Below, piece after piece: positions 25,507 to 34,465 of a DNA stretch of 42,698 nucleotides. Every line of letters begins with the position of its first letter. Position 1 is the stretch's first letter. The notes beneath the pieces are model-generated. The model was not told the origin of the DNA and ran no database searches. It was given only the letters and a program-made list of their open reading frames with translations. A program made the position numbers and the translations under genes. Origin of the DNA: Alistipes sp. (lineage in GTDB: Bacteria > Bacteroidota > Bacteroidia > Bacteroidales > Rikenellaceae); the NCBI GenBank assembly GCA_017465575.1, contig JAFTVX010000041.1, positions 1-42,698 of the forward strand, given 5' to 3'.

Positions 25507-25848
25507 ATGAGCTTTGAAGATATCCGTTGCCCTTGGGGCGACACCCTCAAAACTTGTGCTATTACGGTCTGCGACCTTGATGGCGTGGTGCTCTACCAGA
25601 ACAAGCGTTCGATAGAGGTAAATGGCGATGTGCGTGATAAGTCGATGATACCTTGCCACTCGGAGCGTTCACGCCAGATAATCAACCGCCTGATGACCCA
25701 GGGCGAGAACAACGCCTACACCATCCAGAAGGGCGACCTTCGCAAACTTATCTACCAAACCCCTTGGTACGAATCGGGCGAGATAGCTGGCCTTGTGGAG
25801 TTCTCCCTCGAAATCCCCGCCGAGATGCCCCACTATGTCCGTGGCTAA
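25507..25848 (+). CDS. PAS-like sensor-domain protein
   Basis: This 113-aa protein is a single PAS-like fold (TVCDLDGVVLYQNKRSIEV, PCHSERSRQIINRLMTQG, TPWYESGEIAGLVEFSLEI). It has no output domain or signal peptide. It may bind a small ligand or cofactor; a conserved His/Cys pair (PCHS) could coordinate heme or metal (inference). It begins 19 bp after the RelA/SpoT gene and probably shares its transcript. A terminator follows about 100 bp later. Confidence 0.7.
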   Translation: MSFEDIRCPWGDTLKTCAITVCDLDGVVLYQNKRSIEVNGDVRDKSMIPCHSERSRQIINRLMTQGENNAYTIQKGDLRKLIYQTPWYESGEIAGLVEFSLEIPAEMPHYVRG

Positions 25849-25948
25849 TCTCAACTAACGACACACAATAACATGGGCCTTGACTAACCTTACATACAGA
25901 TAAGTATGCCTGTTAATTGAAGTTGAGTCCCCTTTAAAGCATACACCA

Positions 25949-25982
25949 CAGCCCGCCCAAAAGGTGGGCTGCGCTGTTTTTT
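25949..25982 (+). terminator. Intrinsic terminator after the relA operon
   Basis: CAGCCCGCC pairs with GGTGGGCTG (one G-T pair) around CAAAA. It is followed after five bases by six T residues. It closes the run of genes that began at 17717. Confidence 0.8.
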
Positions 25983-26048
25983 GGGCAGAATGAGAGTATC
26001 TGACCAAATAGTCGGCTTATGTGCGTAGTCCATAAAAATTCTTCGACA

Positions 26049-26056
26049 TACCTTTG
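26049..26056 (+). promoter_or_regulatory. -7 box TACCTTTG for the 26089 gene
   Basis: TACCTTTG matches TAnnTTTG and leaves a leader of about 25-30 nt before the ATG at 26089. No clear -33 box was seen. Confidence 0.6.
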
Positions 26057-26088
26057 CCACCGCAAAACAACAGAAGAAATTTAATACT

Positions 26089-26643
26089 ATGAAGAGAGTT
26101 TTCACACTATTAAGTGCAGTGCTGCTTTCGAGCGCAGCACTCTCGGCACAGGAGATGACCGAGACACAAACCGTACACCACATCTCGGACAAGATTAAGC
26201 CTACGACCTATATGACAAATATGGGCTATAAGCGAGCTTATCGTGCCGACATCGAGCTTGGCGCATCACTCGACCGCAAGTTTGATATCACAACATCGCA
26301 CGGCTTTAGCTTTGGCAATGGTCTTTATGTTGGTGGTGGCGTAGGCTTTGGCGCAGAGTTCACACCCAACCTAAAGGCAGAGCCTACATATCTCGTTCCG
26401 GTGTTTGCCGACATCAAATACTCATTTATGAAGAGCCTTGCTACGCCATTTGTGAGTATGAAGGGTGGTGCCTCGGCAGATATCACCAACTCGGGCATCC
26501 GCACCTTTGCAAACCCTGCAGTCGGCGTAGATATCGCACGCTTCTCGATTAAGGTGGGCTATGAGTATCAGCTCGGCTTCTGGGGTACTGGCAAGGGCGA
26601 GCACTTCCACTCGGTTAAGTTTGGTTTGGGTTATACCTTTTAA
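26089..26643 (+). CDS. Small outer-membrane beta-barrel protein
   Basis: This 184-aa protein has a signal peptide ending at ALSAQ. It then has strand pairs typical of an eight-stranded barrel (GFSFGNGLYVGGGVGFGAEF, IKVGYEYQLGFWG) and the terminal VKFGLGYTF, ending in Phe. The tyrosine/glycine distribution fits an OmpA-barrel-like protein without a peptidoglycan-binding domain. Function unknown. It has its own promoter and is followed by a small secreted helical protein. Confidence 0.75.
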   Translation: MKRVFTLLSAVLLSSAALSAQEMTETQTVHHISDKIKPTTYMTNMGYKRAYRADIELGASLDRKFDITTSHGFSFGNGLYVGGGVGFGAEFTPNLKAEPTYLVPVFADIKYSFMKSLATPFVSMKGGASADITNSGIRTFANPAVGVDIARFSIKVGYEYQLGFWGTGKGEHFHSVKFGLGYTF

Positions 26644-26654
26644 ATAATAGGACT

Positions 26655-26999
26655 ATGAAAAAGTATTTGAGAGCATTAGGCATCGTTGCCATAATGGCAA
26701 CCGTTGCAACCGTTGCCATTGCCGAGGAGGTTACGACAGAGCCCGAGAAGGGTGGCTTCTTCAAGCAGGCATTCCGCGATATGAGAGAGAGCGCAAAGCA
26801 GCAGCGCGAGATTGATAGAGCCAACTTCAAGGCTCAGAAGATGGAGACCAAGGCATTCTACGAGGAGCAGAAGGCATTGAGCAACCCCAAGGCTCGCAAG
26901 GCTATGCAGGAGGAGGAGTATCGCAAGCAGATGGCTGATGCCAAGGCACGCCAGGAGGCTGCCGAAGAGAGAATCAATAGGGCAAAGGCCTCACGATAG
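26655..26999 (+). CDS. Small secreted Lys/Glu-rich helical protein
   Basis: This 114-aa protein has a signal peptide (MKKYLRALGIVAIMATVATV to about residue 23). The remainder is a charged helix with coiled-coil character (ESAKQQREIDRANFKAQKME, EEYRKQMADAKARQEAAEE). It is probably periplasmic. It starts 11 bp after the barrel gene and likely shares its promoter. I recognise no family. Confidence 0.65.
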   Translation: MKKYLRALGIVAIMATVATVAIAEEVTTEPEKGGFFKQAFRDMRESAKQQREIDRANFKAQKMETKAFYEEQKALSNPKARKAMQEEEYRKQMADAKARQEAAEERINRAKASR

Positions 27000-27001
27000 T
27001 G

Positions 27002-27406
27002 ATGAAGAGTATAACTATAACCTTCGTAGAGCCTCTGCACCATACCTGCCTAATGTATGGTTTAAAGCAGACATTTAGTGCTATGCCCCACCTCAACCGT
27101 CGAGTTGTTGAGGTGGCTGGCAGAAGCACCATTGTCGATAACTTCGTATCTCCGCCACCGATGCTCAAAAACCCCAAGGCGAGGGCCTTCGTAAACCTAC
27201 AAAATCCACTTGTTGAGCTATCATACTGGCGCGAGAGGGCGACAATCGAGTATCAGGATTGTTGCTCCGAGGAGAGTATCAAGGAGTTTGCAGAGGCACT
27301 TGTTACAAACTACATCGCCCTGCGCTACCCCTTTACCGAGACCACAATCGAAGATGGAAAGGTCGTAGAGAGTAAGGGTGGCAAACTTATCGCCGAGATA
27401 GCATAA
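27002..27406 (+). CDS. Uncharacterised 134-aa cytoplasmic protein
   Basis: No signal peptide or membrane segment is present. The ATG at 27002 follows the upstream TAG by two bases; an in-frame GTG at 26999 overlaps that stop. The sequence (SITITFVEPLHHTCLMYGLK, FVSPPPMLKNPKARAFVNLQ, ALRYPFTETTIEDGKVVES) has mixed alpha/beta character and resembles no family I can name. The adjacency suggests co-transcription with the two preceding envelope genes. Confidence 0.55.
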   Translation: MKSITITFVEPLHHTCLMYGLKQTFSAMPHLNRRVVEVAGRSTIVDNFVSPPPMLKNPKARAFVNLQNPLVELSYWRERATIEYQDCCSEESIKEFAEALVTNYIALRYPFTETTIEDGKVVESKGGKLIAEIA

Positions 27407-27421
27407 TCGCCGTTGAGCGAG

Positions 27422-28240
27422 TTACTCGTTATCCATCAGCGACAGACGATATGCCTTTGGCGAAACGCCCTCGACACGCTTAAAGTATTTGCCAAAGACC
27501 GACTGCGACGGAAAGTCCAGCTCGTCGCTAATCTGCTGAATGGTCATCGTAGTAGATGATAGGCAACTCTTAGCATACAGCACAACATATCTCTCAATCC
27601 ACTCCAAGGCAGTCATTCCCGTGTTCTGCTTGAGGAGGGTTGAGAGATATTTGTTTGATATACAGAGCTTATCGGCATAGAAGCCTATATCGCGTTGGCG
27701 CTTGAAGTGCTTGGCAACAAGGGCTATATACCTATCGCAAATCTCCTCTTGTGAGGTCATCGCTGAAGGCATAGTCTGCGTGCTATGCACATAGTAGCCC
27801 AAGCCGTAGTAGTATGCCGAGAAGAGGTGCTTTACAATCTGCTCACGATAGGGGTTATCCTCCTGCTTTATGACACTTGACACCTGCTTATAGCACGACA
27901 TATAGGCATCAAGCATCTCCTCGGATAGAGTATGAAACTGGGTATTCTTCAGAAAAAGACGCTCTTGCAGACTTACTGGCAGATTCATCGAGTCGGTAAA
28001 CTCCGAACTCATAACCATACCAAAACCTGCAAAATCGTCATCTATATCCAACGACTCAATCACCTGACCAGGCAGAAATAGCGCCATCGCAGGGGCTTGT
28101 AGCGTATAGCATCGAAAATCGACAAGGCACGAAAAACGCCCGGCGGTGATAACAATCTGCGTTACTCGCTCAATCTTATGCGGAAAGCGCAAACCTCGTA
28201 TTATGCTCTCGTTCTCGAGTAGTTCGATATCCTGCTTCAT
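27422..28240 (-). CDS. AraC-family transcriptional regulator
   Basis: This 272-aa protein has an N-terminal cupin-like ligand-binding region (residues 20-130) and a C-terminal AraC double HTH: DIGFYADKLCISNKYLSTLL with GMTALEWIERYVV, then TIQQISDELDFPSQSVFGKY with FKRVEGVSPKAYR. It should bind DNA and regulate transcription; ligand and targets are unknown. It converges with the preceding gene (gap 15 bp) and has its own promoter on the other side. Confidence 0.9.
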   Translation of the reverse strand: MKQDIELLENESIIRGLRFPHKIERVTQIVITAGRFSCLVDFRCYTLQAPAMALFLPGQVIESLDIDDDFAGFGMVMSSEFTDSMNLPVSLQERLFLKNTQFHTLSEEMLDAYMSCYKQVSSVIKQEDNPYREQIVKHLFSAYYYGLGYYVHSTQTMPSAMTSQEEICDRYIALVAKHFKRQRDIGFYADKLCISNKYLSTLLKQNTGMTALEWIERYVVLYAKSCLSSTTMTIQQISDELDFPSQSVFGKYFKRVEGVSPKAYRLSLMDNE

Positions 28241-28257
28241 AGTGGCAATCTTTTAGG

Positions 28258-28265
28258 CAAAAGTA
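28258..28265 (-). promoter_or_regulatory. -7 box TACTTTTG for the AraC regulator
   Basis: The reverse strand reads TACTTTTG (TAnnTTTG), with ATTG 20 bp upstream as a weak -33 box. It leaves a leader of about 12-17 nt. Confidence 0.55.
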
Positions 28266-28319
28266 CGAAATTAAGAATAATTGCACAATATATCGGTAGA
28301 TTTCTGGGAAAATGCCACC

Positions 28320-28700
28320 AAACAAGAGGAATATCTGCCCAATGAGGGGGGGCACCTCGTTGAGGTGCAGAGCATAAATGCTCCAAGGGGTAAAAGGGGT
28401 ATCAGGGGTAAAAGTGTAGATGTAGCGAAAGGGCATACCTCAAGGTGAGTAAGACTATCAAGGTATTTGCTAACCGCACTACCCCTCAGACCCCATGTAC
28501 CACTTAGACCCCTCTACGATAGTAGGCGCTCCACAGAGCGCAATTCTCAGCCTTCCTATTTTCTTTTGTTAGCGGCAGCAGATGCTGCCTTTTCACAAGA
28601 AAGGTCAAAATGTCGCATACAAAAACTAAGAAGTCCTTCGTTTGAAGGACTCCTTAGCAACGCAACTCGAATTTATCTCAAAAACCAAATATCTTCCCTG
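28320..28700. repeat. Gene-free stretch rich in small hairpins
   Basis: Between the AraC gene and the next regulator lie several hairpins: GCACCTC-gtt-GAGGTGC (28352-28368), GAGCAT-aa-ATGCTC (28370-28383), and a long one at 28626-28657 with CTAAG outer arms and AGTCCTTC/GAAGGACT inner arms. GGGGTAAAAGGGGTATCAGG (28387-28406) has an approximate inverted counterpart near 28479-28512. The segment TACCACTTAGACCCCTCTAC also has a close relative at 30881-30902. No ORF is credible here. From 28700 to 28952 I see only AT-rich sequence with no recognised feature. Confidence 0.6.
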
Positions 28701-28952
28701 GGAAGTTGGTGAGTTATACTTTTAATTGCCCACCACAATTACTAACTTTTCACACTGCAAAGATACCGCCACAATACGCCAACACCAAATTTTTTGGGCA
28801 AAAAGATTTCCCCAAGCGATTTTTAAGTAACTGATAATCAGTGAGTTGAAAAAATAATTTTTGCCGATTTTTCATCTGCCTGATAATCAGCAAGTTACGA
28901 GGGTGTAAAATAGGTGTCATGGAAAAGCATCGTAAGGTGTTGATAATCAACA

Positions 28953-30671
28953 CTATTTATCGGAAATACCCGAAATCAGCAACTCCATATCGGCGGCGTT
29001 GCTCTCTTTGATTTTTGACTTTATTCGATACTTAACTTTCGAGATTGCAACGGGGTTGCTATCCATAAAGAGGCAGATTGCACGGGTTGAAAGACCTGCA
29101 TAGGTGTAGAGCGAGACACGCAATTCGCGCTCGTTGAGCTTCGGACACTGCTCCCTTAGTTTGGTCATTATGTCGCCTCGGCAACTATTGACAATCTGCT
29201 CCAACTTAGCAATACGCACCTCGTCGCTCTTGAGCTGAGCGATGGTCTGCTGCACCTGCTCAAAGACCTTGGCGGGTTGGCGCGAGGTGTTGTCGTGGTC
29301 GTAGTATGCCTCGCACAAGCGATTGAGGTCGACAAAGCGGTCGTTATACAAGCGGTCAACGGCATCAGTGAGTGCAGCAGAGCGATGTGCCTTATCGTTA
29401 TCGTCGTGGCGCATAAGTTGCAACTCGTTGATAGTTGCCATGTAGTTGGCAATATCGCGATTCTTCTGTCGCAGGCGAGAGACGATATATACAATAACGA
29501 CAACCAAAAGCACGATTGCCGAGACAAAGATTGCGATATTACGCTGTTGGCGCAACGATGCCTCACGCTCCTTGCTCTCGATAGTCATCTGCAACTGCGA
29601 AATCTGGTGGTTAAGCACGGGGTGCTCCAAGCCTCGCAGGGTCATACTATCCTGACGCGCAATCGACGACTCGCAATATAGCAACGCCATATCCGACTCG
29701 TTGTGACGGCGATGGATGCGATAGCGGGTGTACTCCGTAATAATGGGGTCGCTATTCTCCTGCTCTTCAGCCTCTTCGATAAACTCCAAAGCCTTGCGCC
29801 TATCGCCCCTCTCCGAGGCAATCATCGCCCTCATGCAAAGCTCCTGCGACATATCGAAAATCTCAAGATTGAGCTCTTCCATAAGTTTAAGCGTTGCTTC
29901 GCACTCCTCGAAGCGGTTGAGCTGCATATAGAGGTTGCCAAGTTCGTAGAGCGCCATATAGAGGAAGTCGTGGCTATCGGTCTCAAGAGCGTAATCTCGA
30001 ACCTCAACAAAGAGCTTCTCGGCAGCATCAAAGTTACGCATACGCGCCTCAACACACGCGATGTTGTAGGTACCATACATAGCGTGGTGCTTAAGACCAG
30101 CACGCTCGAAGCAATCACGCGACCTATGATATATCTCCAAGGCATTGGGCATCAACATATTGACCATATAGATGTCGCCCATAGCACGGAGGATAAGACC
30201 CTCCAAACGGGGTTGCTCGACCAACTTAACCGACTTCTCGGCCTCCATAAGCGAGAGCATAGCCTCGGGAACACGCTGTTCGGCACGATTGATGAGACCA
30301 TTATGGAAGTAGGCACGGGCACGGCGGTTATGGTCGGTAGACTTAGCGAAATACCCAACAGCTTGATTACTCAGCGAGTCGCTTGCGGGGATAATCTCGT
30401 TGTAATATTGGGTGATGATATACGATAGGGCGTAGTGGCCACGCAACTTCGAAGTAGAGAGGTCGTTGGGGTCGATACTCTGCATAATGGCAAGTGCCTG
30501 GTCGGGATGCTCCTGTGCAATAGCCTCAGCCTCAAGGATATCCTCCAACAATTCGGCACGACCACAGCCCGCAACAGAGAGCGCAACAACCACGACGACA
30601 GCAACCCTTGCCACCGCCGCCTCGATGCCCTCAGCCACACGCTGAAAAATATTTACCACCCTACGAACCAT
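28953..30671 (-). CDS. Membrane-anchored TPR sensor with C-terminal HTH
   Basis: From the preferred start at 30671 (MVRRVVNIFQRV) the protein is 572 aa. A hydrophobic leader ends in the lipobox LSVAGC. TPR-like helices cover about residues 40-360. A transmembrane helix (NIAIFVSAIVLLVVVIVYIV) lies near 380-402, then a coiled-coil linker. At the C-terminus is a LuxR-like HTH (LNERELRVSLYTYAGLSTRA, SKVKYRIKSKIKES). This is the Bacteroidota type of membrane regulator that senses with TPRs outside and binds DNA inside. A farther ATG at 30731 is upstream of the -7 box and therefore unlikely. Targets unknown. Confidence 0.8.
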   Translation of the reverse strand: MVRRVVNIFQRVAEGIEAAVARVAVVVVVALSVAGCGRAELLEDILEAEAIAQEHPDQALAIMQSIDPNDLSTSKLRGHYALSYIITQYYNEIIPASDSLSNQAVGYFAKSTDHNRRARAYFHNGLINRAEQRVPEAMLSLMEAEKSVKLVEQPRLEGLILRAMGDIYMVNMLMPNALEIYHRSRDCFERAGLKHHAMYGTYNIACVEARMRNFDAAEKLFVEVRDYALETDSHDFLYMALYELGNLYMQLNRFEECEATLKLMEELNLEIFDMSQELCMRAMIASERGDRRKALEFIEEAEEQENSDPIITEYTRYRIHRRHNESDMALLYCESSIARQDSMTLRGLEHPVLNHQISQLQMTIESKEREASLRQQRNIAIFVSAIVLLVVVIVYIVSRLRQKNRDIANYMATINELQLMRHDDNDKAHRSAALTDAVDRLYNDRFVDLNRLCEAYYDHDNTSRQPAKVFEQVQQTIAQLKSDEVRIAKLEQIVNSCRGDIMTKLREQCPKLNERELRVSLYTYAGLSTRAICLFMDSNPVAISKVKYRIKSKIKESNAADMELLISGISDK

Positions 30672-30675
30672 AGAA

Positions 30676-30683
30676 CAAAGGTA
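30676..30683 (-). promoter_or_regulatory. -7 box TACCTTTG, 4 bp before the TPR-HTH regulator ATG
   Basis: The reverse strand reads TACCTTTG followed by TTCT and then ATG (30669-30671). The expected transcript start falls at or next to the ATG, again suggesting a leaderless mRNA. It also argues against the upstream ATG at 30731. Confidence 0.5.
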
Positions 30684-30799
30684 GCAAAAATTATTGGAAC
30701 AAATCGCAAAAAGACCAAATATAATAGACAAAATATAAACAATATGGATAAATTAAGGTGTAATGCATCGCCCGAAGAACAATATTTCAAAAAAAACGC

Positions 30800-30807
30800 T
30801 ACCTTTG
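30800..30807 (+). promoter_or_regulatory. pgk: -7 box TACCTTTG for pgk
   Basis: TACCTTTG matches TAnnTTTG. It leaves a long leader of about 170 nt before pgk, which contains the two hairpins at 30853-30869 and 30916-30932. Confidence 0.5.
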
Positions 30808-30852
30808 CAGCGCAAAGGTCAAGAGAAGAGGAAAGTTCAAAGAGCAAAGAGA

Positions 30853-30932
30853 GCGCTTCGAAGAAGCGCAACCCCTTGTACCACTCCGACCCCTTAGACC
30901 CCTCTGCGGTAGCAGGCGCTTGGAACAAGCGC
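30853..30932. repeat. Two copies of a GCGCTT hairpin in the pgk leader
   Basis: GCGCTTC-gaa-GAAGCGC (30853-30869) and GCGCTTG-gaa-CAAGCGC (30916-30932) are 7-bp hairpins that keep pairing although one base pair differs. They are followed by AACAACTAATAACTAAAAAC-type runs (30938-30972). The same combination, inverted, occurs near 34366-34410 and 36841-36884, so this is a dispersed intergenic repeat. Confidence 0.65.
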
Positions 30933-30981
30933 AACTCTAACAACTAATAACTAAAAACTAACAACTAAAAATTATACAGCT

Positions 30982-32244
30982 ATGTTTGCAATCGACAATT
31001 ACGATTTTACTGGCAAGCGCGCGATTATCCGCGTAGACTTCAATGTGCCCCTTAACTCAGAGGGCAAGGTAACTGACGACACTCGTATTCGTGCCGCTAT
31101 CCCCACCATCAAGAAGGTGTTGGCTGGTGGTGGCTCTGTAATCCTTATGTCGCACCTTGGTCGTCCCAAGAAGAATCCAGAGCCCAAGTACTCGCTCGAG
31201 CAGATTATCTATGCTATCGAGGAGCGCCTTGGCGTGAAGGTTCAGTTTGCTGGCGACTGTATGGGCGAGAAGGCGGCTGAGATGGCTGCTAACCTCAAGC
31301 CCGGCGAGGTGATGTTGCTCGAGAACTTGCGCTTCTATGCCGAGGAGGAGGGTAAGCCCCGTGGCTTGGCAGAGGATGCTACCGACGAGGAGAAGGCAGC
31401 AGCCAAGAAGGCAGTTAAGGAGTCACAGAAGGAGTTCGTAAAGCGCCTCGCTTCGTATGCAGACTGCTACATCAACGATGCATTCGGTACTGCACACCGT
31501 GCACACGCCTCTACCGCTCTTATCGCTGACTACTTCCCCCAGGATAAGATGTTCGGCTATGTGATGGAGAACGAGTTGAAGGCTATCGACGGCGTTATGG
31601 AGAACCCTGCACGCCCCTTCTGCGCTATCATCGGTGGTTCGAAAGTATCGACAAAGATTACCATCATCGAGAAGCTTATGGAGAAGGTTGACTCTATCAT
31701 CATCGGTGGCGGTATGACCTACACCTTCGCAGGTGCCGAGGGTGGTAAGGAGGGCAAGTCTATCTGCGAGCCCGATATGTTCCCCGTAGCTCTCGAGATT
31801 TTGAAGAAGGCAGAGGAGAAGGGTATCACCATCCTCCGTTCGCCCGATGCTCTTATCTGCGACGACTTCGCCGAGACAGCTAACACTCAGGAGGCTCCCG
31901 CAAACAACATTCCCGACGAGTGGGAGGGTGTCGACATCGCATCACAGGGTAAGGCTAAGTTCCGTGAGCATATCCTTGGCTGCAAGACTATCCTTTGGAA
32001 TGGTCCCGTAGGCGTATTCGAGATTAACAAGTTCTCGACTGGCTCACGCGCCGTTGCAGAGGCTATCGCCGAGGCTACCGAGAAGAATGGCGCTTACTCG
32101 CTTATCGGTGGTGGCGACTCGGTGGCTTGTGTCAACAAGTTTGGCTTGGCCGACAAGGTGTCGTATGTATCGACCGGTGGCGGTGCTCTCTTGGAGTATA
32201 TGGAGGGTAAGGAGTTGCCCGGTGTAGCTGCTATTCGTAAGTAA
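30982..32244 (+). CDS. pgk: Phosphoglycerate kinase
   Basis: This 420-aa protein has all the usual Pgk landmarks: [60 protein letters not shown] and [13 protein letters not shown]. It catalyses 1,3-bisphosphoglycerate + ADP to 3-phosphoglycerate + ATP in glycolysis. A small insert around residues 118-140 ([20 protein letters not shown]) is common in Bacteroidota enzymes. The next gene starts 34 bp downstream. Confidence 0.97.
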   Translation: MFAIDNYDFTGKRAIIRVDFNVPLNSEGKVTDDTRIRAAIPTIKKVLAGGGSVILMSHLGRPKKNPEPKYSLEQIIYAIEERLGVKVQFAGDCMGEKAAEMAANLKPGEVMLLENLRFYAEEEGKPRGLAEDATDEEKAAAKKAVKESQKEFVKRLASYADCYINDAFGTAHRAHASTALIADYFPQDKMFGYVMENELKAIDGVMENPARPFCAIIGGSKVSTKITIIEKLMEKVDSIIIGGGMTYTFAGAEGGKEGKSICEPDMFPVALEILKKAEEKGITILRSPDALICDDFAETANTQEAPANNIPDEWEGVDIASQGKAKFREHILGCKTILWNGPVGVFEINKFSTGSRAVAEAIAEATEKNGAYSLIGGGDSVACVNKFGLADKVSYVSTGGGALLEYMEGKELPGVAAIRK

Positions 32245-32278
32245 TTTTACCGCGAAATACAACTAACTAAAACCAATA

Positions 32279-34306
32279 ATGAAAAAGCTTACATTTATTC
32301 TTGCAACTGCACTTATGATGACAGCTTGCGCAACAACTGTCGAGAAGCAGGCAGAGGTGCCCGCTATCGACATCAACAACTTCGATGAGGCTATCGATAA
32401 GAAGGCAGACTTCTATCAGTGGGCTACTGGTGGTTGGCAGAAGAACAACCCTCTAAAGCCCGAGTTCTCACGCTACGGCTCTTTCGATGTTCTTCGCGAG
32501 AACAACGAGATTCGTATCAACGAGCTCTTCTCGGAGATGGCCGAGGCTAAGGCCGAGGTAGGTACCGTAGAGCAGAAGATTTCTGACCTCTACAAGATGG
32601 GCCTCGACGAGGAGCGTCTTAACAAGGAGGGTGCCGAGCCTATCCGTGAGGCTCTCAACGCTATCCTCGCAACCGCTGACCGTGAGGCATTGGTGGCATC
32701 TATCCCCCAGCTTCACACCGACGGTATCGGCGTATTCTTCGCTGCTTACCCCGCTGCCGACCTTGCAGATAGCAATATGACTATCCTCTACTTGGAGCAG
32801 GGCGGTCTTGGCATGGGCAACCGCGACTACTACATCGACGAGCAGAATGCCGAGATTAAGGCAGCTTACCGCGACTACCTCCGCAAGATTTTCACCCTCG
32901 CTGGTGTTGAGGGCGATGTTGAGGCTATGGTAAACGATGTTCTCGCTGTTGAGGATGCTATCGCTGCTAAGCACTGGTCGAATGTTGAGTGCCGTGATAT
33001 TCAGAAGGGCTACAACCCCCGCACCTTCGCCGAGGTTAAGGAGCAGTACAGCGCTGTTGACTGGGATGCTTACTTCAAGGCTATGGGCGTTGAGAATATC
33101 GAGAAGCTCGTTGTGAGCCAGCCCTCATCGTTCGCAAACATTATGGTGGTTATCGCAACCACTCCCGTAGAGGCTCTCCGCCACTATGTTGCTGCTCACT
33201 ACATCGACGCTGCATCGGGCTACATGAGCGAGGAGTTTGCTTTGGCATCGTTCGAGTTCTTCGGCAAGACAATGTCGGGTACTCAGGAGATTCGCCCCCG
33301 TTGGAAGCGTGCTATGGGCGTGCCCAACTCAATCCTCTCGGAGGCCGTAGGTCAGATTTATGTTTCGAAGTACTTCCCCGAGAGCGAGAAGGCTCGTGTT
33401 GAGCTTATGGTATCTAACATCCAGAAGGCTTTTTCTAAGCATATCGAGGCTCTCGACTGGATGAGCGATGCAACAAAGGCTAAGGCACAGGAGAAGTTGG
33501 CAGCCTTCACCGTGAAGATTGGCTACCCCAACAAGTGGAAGGACTACTCTACACTCACCGTAGACCCCGCAAAGTCATACTGGGCAAATGTTGTCGAGGC
33601 TAACCGTTGGTACACCGCCGACTCTATGTCGGAGGTAGGCAAGCCCGTAGACCGCGAGAAGTGGATGATGCCTCCCCAGATGGTTAACGCATACTATATG
33701 CCTACCACCAACGAGATTTGCTTCCCCGCAGCTATTCTCCAGCCTCCCTTCTACAATCCCAATGCTGACGATGCTGTAAACTATGGTGCTATCGGCGTGG
33801 TTATCGCACACGAGATGACCCACGGCTTCGACGACCAGGGCTCGCAGTTCGACAAGGAGGGTAATATGAACGACTGGTGGACAGCCGAGGACCGTGCAGC
33901 ATTCGAGGCTAAGACTCAGGTATTGGTTGACCAGTTCAACGCTATCGAGATTCTTCCTGGCTTGTTCGCTGATGGTAAGTACTCGCTTGGCGAGAATATC
34001 GCTGACCACGGTGGCTTGCGCCTTGCATTCACAGGTCTTACCGACTACGCTTGGGCAGAGGGTCGTCCCGAGGATATCGACGGCTTCACTGGCGAGCAGC
34101 GCTTCTACATCGGTTATGCAACCCTCTGGGCACAGAATATCACCGACCAGGAGAAGGAGCGCCTTACCAAGGTCGATGTTCACTCTCTCGGTCGCAACCG
34201 TGTGAACGCCACCTTGCGTAACATCCAGTCATTCTACGATGCCTTTGGCATCACCGAGGCAGATGCTATGTATATGCCCGTTGAGGAGCGTGTAACAATC
34301 TGGTAA
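32279..34306 (+). CDS. M13-family metallopeptidase (lipoprotein)
   Basis: This 675-aa protein carries a lipoprotein signal (TALMMTAC). The zinc-binding motif is HEMTH in GVVIAHEMTHGFDDQGS, with the second M13 motif GENIADHGGLRLA supplying the Glu ligand and Asp. Upstream are NAYYMPTTNEICFPAAILQ and the N-terminal M13 domain. Such neprilysin/PepO-like enzymes cleave peptides outside the cytoplasm. It is probably co-transcribed with pgk and ends in a good terminator. Confidence 0.94.
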   Translation: MKKLTFILATALMMTACATTVEKQAEVPAIDINNFDEAIDKKADFYQWATGGWQKNNPLKPEFSRYGSFDVLRENNEIRINELFSEMAEAKAEVGTVEQKISDLYKMGLDEERLNKEGAEPIREALNAILATADREALVASIPQLHTDGIGVFFAAYPAADLADSNMTILYLEQGGLGMGNRDYYIDEQNAEIKAAYRDYLRKIFTLAGVEGDVEAMVNDVLAVEDAIAAKHWSNVECRDIQKGYNPRTFAEVKEQYSAVDWDAYFKAMGVENIEKLVVSQPSSFANIMVVIATTPVEALRHYVAAHYIDAASGYMSEEFALASFEFFGKTMSGTQEIRPRWKRAMGVPNSILSEAVGQIYVSKYFPESEKARVELMVSNIQKAFSKHIEALDWMSDATKAKAQEKLAAFTVKIGYPNKWKDYSTLTVDPAKSYWANVVEANRWYTADSMSEVGKPVDREKWMMPPQMVNAYYMPTTNEICFPAAILQPPFYNPNADDAVNYGAIGVVIAHEMTHGFDDQGSQFDKEGNMNDWWTAEDRAAFEAKTQVLVDQFNAIEILPGLFADGKYSLGENIADHGGLRLAFTGLTDYAWAEGRPEDIDGFTGEQRFYIGYATLWAQNITDQEKERLTKVDVHSLGRNRVNATLRNIQSFYDAFGITEADAMYMPVEERVTIW

Positions 34307-34330
34307 TCGACGCCTTGGCGATTGAGAAAA

Positions 34331-34355
34331 GGCCACCTTCGGGTGGTCTTTTTTT
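34331..34355 (+). terminator. Intrinsic terminator after the M13 peptidase gene
   Basis: GGCCACC pairs with GGTGGTC around a TTCG loop, followed by seven T residues. Confidence 0.9.
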
Positions 34356-34410
34356 GTGGTTGTTAGTTATTAGTTGTTAGTTTTTAGAGGTGTGCTTCGT
34401 TGAAGTGCAT

Positions 34411-34440
34411 TTTGGATTTTTAACTTTTTTCGTATCTTTG
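34411..34440 (+). promoter_or_regulatory. Promoter TTTG-N18-TATCTTTG for the DUF2147 gene
   Basis: TTTG (34411-34414) and TATCTTTG (34433-34440) are separated by 18 bp, one short of the usual range. The leader is about 20-25 nt. The region directly upstream (34366-34410) is a copy of the dispersed TTAGTTGTTAG/GCTTCGTTGAAG repeat. Confidence 0.65.
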
Positions 34441-34465
34441 CCACGAACAAAAACAAAAAAACGCA

